Assembly (NCBI GenBank): GCA_029747585.1
Contig: JAPEVF010000936.1
Location: 1-17,341 of the forward strand
DNA from: Pleurotus djamor
Lineage: Eukaryota > Basidiomycota > Agaricomycetes > Agaricales > Pleurotaceae
Length of the DNA stretch: 17,341 bases
Direction: 5' to 3'
Positions 9,537 to 17,341 of this stretch are shown here, one piece after another. Both the position numbers and the translations under genes were made by a program. Numbering within the stretch: position 1 is the stretch's first letter; every line of letters begins with the position of its first letter. The notes beneath the pieces were generated by a model. The model was not told the DNA's origin. It did not search any database and saw only the letters and a program-made list of their open reading frames with translations.

Positions 9537-9804
9537 GAATTGCCAGACAGGCGGCTTCAAGCTTCAAGTTTGTTCCTCAGCGTATTCTCGCGAGTTTAGG
9601 CGTTTCTCGTTTGTCGCAAAAACAACGCCAGGTTGAAGAATGGAAGGAAACAGGGTTCGGGTTTATGGCAAGCGAGCCAAAATTTACCGGAGAACAGCCG
9701 GTCATGCAAACCCACTTCAACTTTCTACTCGAGTTGGCTTGGCCTCAAGTCACGATTACGGCCAGAGAAGATGCTAAGAATAGATCAATTAGATATAAGC
9801 TGAA
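9537..9804 (-). other. 3' flank of UGGT
   Basis: This stretch follows the UGGT stop codon (TAG at 9807-9805) on the minus strand. A plus-strand open frame from about 9611 runs into the UGGT last exon and is taken as a shadow. If the plus-strand candidates upstream are real, the two transcripts converge here. Confidence 0.4.
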
Positions 9805-12800
9805 CTATAACTCATCCCTTGGCGCCTCGTGCGCCTCTTCATCCGACTTTTTCGTACCCTCTTCCACTATACTCTCTTCCGATACACCGGAGCTGGCGGT
9901 GCCAGCATCAGCCAGTACCCGGGTATCAGCAGCCGCGATACGAGAGTGGAGGACACCGTCTTGAGCGAGCTTCTGAGCAAATCGGGAGATTTCGTCGTCG
10001 TAGACTTCCCACTCGGGAATCTGACGGGCCCGCGATAGTTTGGGCTCTTTCTGTTTGGATGAAGAATCGGGGGTTGGTGGAGGGAGTCGATAAAGGCAGG
10101 GAAAACGTACGGTAAGAGGATTTTGGCATAGATCTATGGTCTTGGCGCGATGGAGGCGGTCTTTACTGCCTAAAAACAGGGACCATTCGTATGAGGATCG
10201 ATCACGACTACACAAACAGAGCAGACATACACCAAGTTTCACACTGCACGGGAAGTATTGGTAAGGATGTGCAAAGCAGAACGAACGAAGAGAAAGCACG
10301 TACCCATAGCCAATCTTCGTGCAAGGAGAACTGGAAACGGACGTGGGTAAGATGAGAAAGCCTTTCTACTTAGTACGTACTATTGGGACTTCGCGTTGGA
10401 GGTTGTTCGGCAAGTCTAACGGGGACTACTGAGGAAACCGTGACAACTGGCATCGGAATACAGCTTACCTTGATCTAGATTAGCTAACGAGTTAGGATCT
10501 GCCGATAATTGCTGGTACTGGCCACGAAGCATGTCCTAAAATTAGGGGATATAAGATTTAGACTGATACAACGGAACGGCTTTCGATGCGTCACTCACCC
10601 CTGCAGCGATCTAGGCAACCACGATGGTTTTAGCGTGATTTCAGATGTACCAATGACGAAGGGCTTACCTGGCGGAACCTTACGAGGTCAACGACGTACA
10701 AGGCACTAAAAAGTCGAGGAAGTCAGTTGTTGTCGGTTATCTTGAGGAACGGAGATGGAGTCACCTGATGTGGTAAGGTCTGCCCTGGAGGAAGTCTTTC
10801 CAATACCCAGTCTTCCAGAACCGGAATCCCTCCATGTCATAGTTGTCATCTCCCATTGGTGTGTATGCGTAAGGGGCGCCTTGCATATCGAGATCAACGA
10901 GTTCCTTGAGATCAGCACGAACTATTTGATCGGCATCTACGAAGATGACTTTCTTGAGGTCCATAGGGAACAAAACGTCAAGGAAGAGAATCTTGTAAGC
11001 CCAGATGACTCGCTGCTTTTCTTTCTGCTGACGCAACCAGGAGGGCCATTTGTATGTCACCAACTCGTACTGGAACCCATATTCCTCAGCGAAATGAGGG
11101 ATGAATTCCTGAGAACGGTTAGCACGTGAACCGAGGTGGTAAGATTACAGCAAGCACGAACCAGGAAAGAAGGTGACAGGAAGTTCTCGATGAACCAGAA
11201 TTTGACCGTGCTCTTGGTGTTTCGAAGTACACTGAGAATCATGATAGATGCGAATCGCTATTGGCTGCTCAGAGAAGAGAATGTTAAGGGGAGGAAATAA
11301 ACACACCTCATACAGTAAACCGGATGCAACAGTAAAGATGTTGATCTCTGCCTGGGCTTGTTTGGGGTTGCCAACTGCCTTCGTTTCCTTAGGAGCGAAC
11401 ATCGAGAAAACCTTTGAAGCAAATCCGCCAAACATTCCAGAGGCAGCAGATGCGTCACTGTCGGCCAGTACGTCTACCCCATCCATCCCCTCTCGGCGGC
11501 GTAATCGAGGATACAGCGTCAACCCTTCAAAGCTTGTTACAGTAATTTGGTTACCAGCCTCCTGGACAATTGCGCTGTCCCATCCTTCGTTCCCAACGCT
11601 TTCCATTTCAAAGACGTCCCTACCACGGCCTGGGCGGATCTGCAGCTGGAAGACACCGGGCTTCGCTTTAAATTGCACATAGCCAAGGTTGGCGACAACC
11701 AAAGTGTCGTCGATCGGGCGTTCATCGGCGTCAATGAGTTCCAGTTGGACACCACGAGGAGGCGCATTGGTCGCTGAGTCACGGGCATGTCCTTCTACGA
11801 CCAGGTAGTCCAAAGCAAACACGGCGTCCACGCTGTTGTCTTCGGGAGAGAGACGGCCAAGCTGGATGTTATCGAGGTCATAAAGCGCTTCACGAGGTCG
11901 AACGAGCCAAGACGGAGGTACATCCATGGCAAGTGTGTAGATANGCTCGATCGGGAGGTCCTCGAAGATGACTTGCGAGGAGGTTTCATACCTATGGGCT
12001 GTGAGATAATATGTTCACCAGAGAGCATTANGTGTGCCGTACCCATCAACATCGTATGCCAGAGAAGGGATCAAGTTGTACCGGTAGAAGCGCTTCAAAG
12101 GCATCTAAGAAAAGGAACAGGTTACCAACCGATAATTGCAAAACCATAAAATCAATCCAATTTACCTCCTTCGTCCTGGCGGGGTTGACATGGACCTCGA
12201 TGAAGATACCGGGGACATTACTTATCCACTACAACTGGTAAGAAATCAAGGGTTACGAAAACGACAGCAAGACAAACCTTTAGGATGCTGGACCATTTTT
12301 GAGCTGTTTCACTAAGAGGGTCGATTAAGACGCCAAGATGGTACACCGCGGTGGGGGCATCGCCATAAGTGAATGTCCTATCGTGGGATCAGCCAAAGGA
12401 TTTATGTACGACACAGGTCTACTCACGTAAGCTCTCCTTCTAACAGACGATAGTTCCTTTGCCTTGGACGCTGAGGAGCATCGAACAGACCGCTTTCACT
12501 TGGATCGGGAACTTGCATCGCAGCGATGGCTGAGGAAGCCATGGACGTGAGAAGCGCAGCGGATGACCTACACAAACATGTTAATGACGAGGTTAATGTC
12601 ATCCAAAGAGACGTACAAATCCATTTCACCGAACGTTGGTACAACGTCGGCGAGGGCATTGACAACTGGTTCGGTTCGCTTGGTGTACTCATACTTTTCC
12701 AAAGCCGCGAAATCGGCTGCAATAAAATCACCGGCAGCGAGGGGCCCGAGAACGCGACCATTGATCAAGAGACCTTGCTCTCCAGGCTTGAGCTGGATCT

Positions 12801-15800
12801 CTCGTGATATGAGCTTCCCGACTTTCACGTAGGAGGCATAAGATGCAGCGTCGAATTCTGAAAAGCCAACGCCGCCTGTCAGCTGACTGAAGACATCTTC
12901 TCTTGATAAAGGTTCCTGCGCAGCGTCGACAGGCACTTCATTGGTCAAAACCTGAAGTAGTTGTGAAGGAGTGGCCTTGGATAGAAGTCCCTTGGAAACC
13001 AGATGCGAGAATAACCAAGAAGTGGGAGAGCGCGCGGAGGAGCTTTCAGTGTCGGGTGATGGGTTGTGGAGGAATGCGACCCCATTTAGGGATTCGGGTT
13101 CCTATGAAGAATTCACCGGTGAGTTAAATATCGATCGACGAAGGATATACATACAAGAGATTTCAAAGCTTCGACTACCAATCGAAGACCTTGTTCGGTA
13201 TCGAAGTCGGCAATAACAAAAGTGGTCATAGACACCTTGATAGATGATTCTACAAAATCCATCACTAATGAGCAGTGGGTTACAATTTAAACAGAGAAGC
13301 TTACTTGGTACCACAAAATTAAATTTCCGAACTTCATGCCCAACCTTGGAGAAAAGGCTCGGGAGATCGTAAATACGTAGATTTCCATTTTCCGAAGAAG
13401 CGTAGATATGTCGATTTCTACGCTTCGCGGTAGTTGGTAAATCGTAGAAATAGGTCGCCATCAGGGAAGCAGAGTCTTGAGTCAATTCACCAGTATATAA
13501 CTGCAAGGAAGATGAGATGATTGGATGGCAAAGTTAAATTCAAGACACACCTTCTCTTGGAGGAAGTTCGTCTGCTGACCCGACTCAGTTTGCAAGTGCC
13601 TCAAGAAATTCTATTTAGGGACCATTCAAAAGGGTGTCCACACTCCACCAGTATAGACGAACTTACGTCGTCTAGATTGAAATGCTTTCCGTTGATGAAC
13701 GCATGTCCGGTAGAAGATGCAGCCAAAGTGATCCCTAAGCGTTGACAGTAGTCCTTGATTTTAGAAAAGGATTCGTAAGACGGATCAGAGAACACTTCAT
13801 CCAAAGACTTCAGCTCTTCATTGGATTCTAAGGATTCTTGGAAGGCTTCATATGCCGCCTTCAGTTGGGCATCAAAGGTCGAAGAACGATGTGGTTGAAT
13901 CTAAAGGACGATATCAACATTGAAGACCAAGGTTCCTCAACCACAGGCGCTTACAGTACGGAGGAAAGACATTGTTCCTTTGCGACCAACGGCTTGGACG
14001 AGGTATTTCACAAGCTTAGCCATTTTCAAGCCTGAGGAATCAATCATCATTGGAGATGTCAATGTCACAAAAAAGATGGAAATACCATTTTCAGTCTCTA
14101 TGATTGGGACTATGCCGAATCTGAAGGGGAAATCCCTTTCAATGATGTTCGAAACAGGCCCAGTGATAACCTCCAAGCTCGTAGAATCTGAGAGGTCAAC
14201 GGCGAGAATGATGTTGTAAAGGTTGAGCCGGATGTTGTGAAACATTCCAGGATATGTTTGGTGCATGAGCTGTAAGAGGATCAGAGAGTGTCCTTCAGTA
14301 TACACATAACATGTCTTAGAGCTTACCCGCATCAACGAGGGGTTCCATCGTGCATACCTTGACCAAGGGAAGTGCTTCAGAAAAAAGGTCTGAGTAAGAC
14401 AACGCGATGACTGACCGCTTATCCTTCTCCATATCATTCCAGTAGACAATGACGTCCCCGCCCTCAGGTCTATCACTAGCGTCAAACATTCCATCAACGG
14501 TACCCGCGCTACTCTGAGCCGCGGCAATGACCTGGTGTGTAAGGAGATTTAGAGCTTGTTCATTGGAGAGGCCCAGTGATGTCAGAGACTCCATAATTTG
14601 TCGCTCCTTCTTGAGCAAGCCTAGCAAGCTATTCGGAAACACGTTAGAAACGACATGGGGGAGAAGCGTGCTTCAATATTTGGAAACGCACGCAAACGGA
14701 GTGAGATCTTTCTCCTGCAGTGTTAAACCATTCAACCACATCATGTTGATACCGCCTTGAACTTTGGCTTGATTGTTGGCAATCTCTTGGCGTAAGCTAT
14801 CGTTGACTTGGACACGTCGGGACAGAGATGTCGCATATCTTGGGAAATTTTGCGATAGTTGTGTCAGAATGGTAAGGGGATCGTTTGATGAGGCGATGAG
14901 TTGTGTAGCTTGAGAACCGAGTTCTGGAGAAACGCACGCTAAGTAGAGGCATTACAACGGTGAAGCTGAAACAACGCACCCCCGATTTCTTCTTCCGATA
15001 GAGACGAGGCCGTATCTTGAGGAACGTCTTTACGCTCAAGTGTGTTCAAGAGAGCAAGAACCGGGTCGGGCAAGGCCTCTCCCTCTTGGGCCTCAGCAAC
15101 ATTTGAATCGTCGCTTTTCTGCCCTTGTCGGTCATCAACCACCAGATAATCCGTTTTCTTCAGGTCTAATGCAACGCCATAACCTGAGAGATGAGTCCGC
15201 GGTTCGTCCTGCCTATTTGAAGGAGGCACATGTCTAAAGATATATTCTATGTGTGGATTTGCCCGACTTGAAAGGGAAAACAATGTAGTGTGCAGTTCGC
15301 GGAAATTTAGAGACGAGAGGGAAGCGTATAGGATAGCCGTGCGTGGAGGTCGCTCAAGGGTCCGGTCGGGCAGGGGATAAGTGTGATCAAAAGGAAGAAC
15401 CTTCGGTCTAGTGTACGAGCTATGTATGGAGGACATCAGCTGGCGCAAGACTTTCAAAGGAGATATACGAACACATTCGATGAGCTTCCCCCGTCCACCG
15501 GGTCTATGGTCTCCACAGCAGCAAGATGGGACAAGGTCTCTACGTCGCACACAACTTGCCCATACCAGTCCACCCACGAACCACAGTCCTTCCCCTCCGA
15601 GGCATGTTGTAGATTGGCGTAATGATGATAGAAGGCCTCAATCTTCGGGGTTGCGGCGTGCAAACCTAGGTTCATTTCTACAGATGCGACACTGGCTGCA
15701 TCACGTAGTATGCCCTTCTCCTTCGCTACCTCCAACGAGGCTTGATGCAGAGCCTCTGGAGTAAGACCGAACGGTCTCTCCAGCCATTCCGGATCCGTTA

Positions 15801-16033
15801 ACGCGTCAAGAAATGCGAAAAAGGCCGTAGAGTTTTCCAGTGCGACGGTTTCTCTATATGGTTATTGAGTGAAAACATAAAGTTAATTTACTGTATACGC
15901 ACATTATTTCCACCATGGGAGGCGAAGCGGGCCAGACAGACTGCAGCGACACCCTGACTGGTGGGCTAGCTGCAAGCAGGTCTGCCCTCCAGAGCAACGC
16001 CCATGCTAAAAGTGATATTGGCGAACGCTTCAT
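9805..16033 (-). CDS. UGGT: UDP-glucose:glycoprotein glucosyltransferase, complete
   Basis: This ER-lumen folding sensor re-glucosylates N-glycans of misfolded glycoproteins so that calnexin can rebind them. I assemble 27 exons with consistent phases into 1602 aa, normal for the family: 16033-15903, 15853-15499, 15439-14980, 14938-14692, 14628-14416, 14357-14327, 14269-13955, 13900-13667, 13610-13551, 13500-13305, 13249-13155, 13101-12617, 12567-12427, 12377-12278, 12228-12166, 12104-12043, 11991-11307, 11257-11162, 11108-10765, 10705-10669, 10610-10599, 10535-10469, 10415-10381, 10330-10304, 10243-10231, 10169-10111, 10050-9805. The start gives a clear signal peptide ([15 protein letters not shown]..). 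The thioredoxin-like and beta-sandwich sensor region fills most of 30-1240. The GT24 catalytic domain begins near 1279 ([19 protein letters not shown]), with the DAD metal/UDP-glucose motif at 1381-1383. The protein ends in RDEL, an ER-retrieval signal. The least certain junction is intron 2 (15440-15498, weak donor GTGGAC). N at 11944 leaves one codon (CNT) ambiguous. Confidence 0.96.
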
Positions 16034-16285
16034 TTTTCTTCGAGCTTTTGAGCGCGGTAAGAGTACCCCAAATATCTTCCCAGATAGCTATACGGTGGGA
16101 TTCATGAGGATAATGTGGTGGTGATGGTAGGGTGAGTTGGCGAACGGGTGAACGAACTCGGCCACGTCGCGCTTCTTTGAGAGGATCTAATCTGATAAGA
16201 TAAAATGGATGAGCTGACTGATCGAAAAATCAGTCAGATCGAGTCTTTTATCCTTCTCCTCGTACTACCGCCCCCGTCTCGCGTT
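16034..16285. promoter_or_regulatory. Divergent UGGT/NMD3 promoter
   Basis: Only 252 bases separate the two start codons, so both promoters must sit here or overlap the genes. Two GATA-type sites abut at 16193-16203 (TGATAAGATAA). A CT-rich tract at 16244-16280 precedes the NMD3 start. On the UGGT side a five-codon upstream ORF (ATG at 16105, stop at 16088) could be in its leader. An ATG at 16205 is in frame with NMD3. Confidence 0.65.
16214..16237. repeat. 9-bp perfect inverted repeat upstream of NMD3
   Basis: CTGACTGAT (16214-16222) and ATCAGTCAG (16229-16237) are exact reverse complements around a six-base loop CGAAAA. Two more pairs form beyond one mismatch. It begins nine bases after the upstream ATG at 16205, so it could be a leader hairpin or a palindromic protein-binding site. 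Confidence 0.8.
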
Positions 16286-17341
16286 ATGGAGTTCGTACCT
16301 GCACCAGCCATTCATCGAGTGCTCTGTGCAGACTGTGGTGTACCGATCGAACCCAATTCAGCCAATCTATGCGTAGCATGTCTGCGAAATTCGTAGGTTT
16401 GCTCGATAATTTTATCTCTTTGTCGAATTTACATTACGCCGCTCTAGGATTGATATTACTGAAGGGATTCCTAAACAATGTGAGAGACTCAATTTTCCTC
16501 ATTCGGATCGTCCTTTTTACAAGATGGCCGATATAGCGTCCGTTTCGTTTTGCCGGAATTGCGAACGCTTCCTGTCACCGCCATCATCATGGGCCCCTGC
16601 TCGACCAGAATCCGCAGAACTTCTATCAATATGTCTGAAACGACTAAAAGGCCTGAATAAAGTCCGACTAACCGATGCCCATTTCATCTGGACGGAGCCT
16701 CACTCGAAAAGATTACGGGTCTCAATGACCATCCAAAAAGAGGTACGCAACTAACCGGCCAAGATTCGATGTGTTCTGATGTTTTACAAGGTTCTCACTA
16801 ACACGATCCTTGAGCAAACCTTTGAGATTGAGTATCTCGTCCAGCACGGTCAATGTCCTGACTGTGCTCGTCTTGCCGCCAAAAATACCTGGAAGGCCCT
16901 CGTGCAAGTCCGACAAAAGGTCCCCCACAAGCGAACCTTCCTTTTTCTCGAGCAACTTATCTTGAAGCACGGCGCCCAGAAAGACACAATATCAGTGAAG
17001 GAAGTTCGCGACGGATTAGACTTTTTCTACAGCCAACGCAATCATGCCATTAAAATGGTCGAATTTCTAAGCAGTGTCGTCCCCGTCCGGTGAGTAGATT
17101 ATCAATCACGGGTTTTACCATTTGACTCATCCTTCTACTAGGTCCAAGAGTTCGGAGCAACTACTGTCATCGGACACCCACTCGAACACCGCGAACTTCA
17201 AGTACACCTACTCCGTTGAAATCGTTCCGATATGTAAAGACGATCTTGTCGTCCTTCCGCCAAAGCTTGCCAAGCAGCTGTCAAATATCTCACCTCTGAC
17301 GATTTGCACTCGCATCAACAACGCCATCCAGTTATGTGACC
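16286..17341 (+). CDS. NMD3: 60S ribosomal export protein NMD3, 5' part (runs off the window)
   Basis: NMD3 binds the maturing 60S subunit and carries it through the nuclear pore with the export receptor CRM1. Exons: 16286-16392, 16448-16479, 16537-16742, 16791-17089 and 17142 to the window end, giving 281 residues of a protein usually about 500 long. The zinc-binding cysteine pairs are visible: CADC (14-17), CVAC (29-32), CRNC (52-55) and CPDC (137-140). Family signatures include FIWTEPHSKRL, RQKVPHKRTFLFLEQLILKH, DGLDFFYSQRNHA and VEIVPICKDDLVVLP. Introns are 48-57 nt. ATG 16286 was chosen because the conserved family N-terminus (MEFVPAP) begins there; an in-frame ATG at 16205 would add 27 residues, including a hydrophobic stretch that does not fit this soluble protein. 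The nuclear export signals near the C-terminus lie outside the window. Transcribed divergently from UGGT. Confidence 0.97.

Noticed and set aside
9611..9964. Plus-strand open frame overlapping the 3' end of UGGT
   Set aside because: It overlaps the UGGT last exon, whose frame and RDEL ending are secure; no independent evidence.
14316..14527. Reading UGGT exon 5 straight through to the stop near 14316
   Set aside because: That read-through loses the family motif [10 protein letters not shown]; splicing GTCAGT at 14415 to the acceptor before 14357 restores it in phase.
16722..16970. Minus-strand open frame opposite NMD3
   Set aside because: Shadow of conserved NMD3 exons 3 and 4.

Overview
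This window looks like nuclear DNA of a basidiomycete fungus, probably Agaricomycotina. The evidence is very dense short introns (41 to 73 nt) with GTRNGT-type donors and YAG acceptors, pyrimidine-rich stretches just upstream of start codons, and the sequences of three housekeeping proteins that can be reassembled exon by exon. No bacterial, viral or CRISPR-like feature was seen.

Layout, left to right. (1) 293-3633, minus strand: a complete plasma-membrane H+-ATPase gene (PMA1), 7 exons, 995 aa. (2) 3634-9804: about 6.2 kb without any gene I can name. It holds the PMA1 promoter, a small AAAT repeat, a strong hairpin, and several short spliced open frames of unknown function. The most credible are at 4759-5235 (+) and 8245-8539 (+), with weaker ones at 6748-7000 (-), 7380-7825 (-), 8700-8987 (+) and 9286-9536 (+). 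All of these are low-confidence models. (3) 9805-16033, minus strand: a complete UDP-glucose:glycoprotein glucosyltransferase (UGGT, the ER folding sensor), which I resolve into 27 exons and 1602 aa, with a signal peptide and a C-terminal RDEL. Two exons are only 12 and 13 nt long. (4) 16034-16285: a short shared promoter. (5) 16286 to the window end, plus strand: the 5' part of NMD3, the 60S ribosomal subunit export adaptor, cut by the window edge.

The three named genes do not form a pathway. PMA1 drives the plasma-membrane proton gradient, UGGT serves ER glycoprotein quality control, and NMD3 serves ribosome export. UGGT and NMD3 are divergently transcribed from a 252-bp intergenic region and may share regulation. 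I found no convincing new multi-gene system. The best leads are the micro-exons, the in-frame upstream AUG and hairpin before NMD3, the altered KGAP motif in PMA1, and the unknown small spliced genes in the central gap. Two N bases (11944 and 12031) lie in UGGT, one in a codon and one in an intron.
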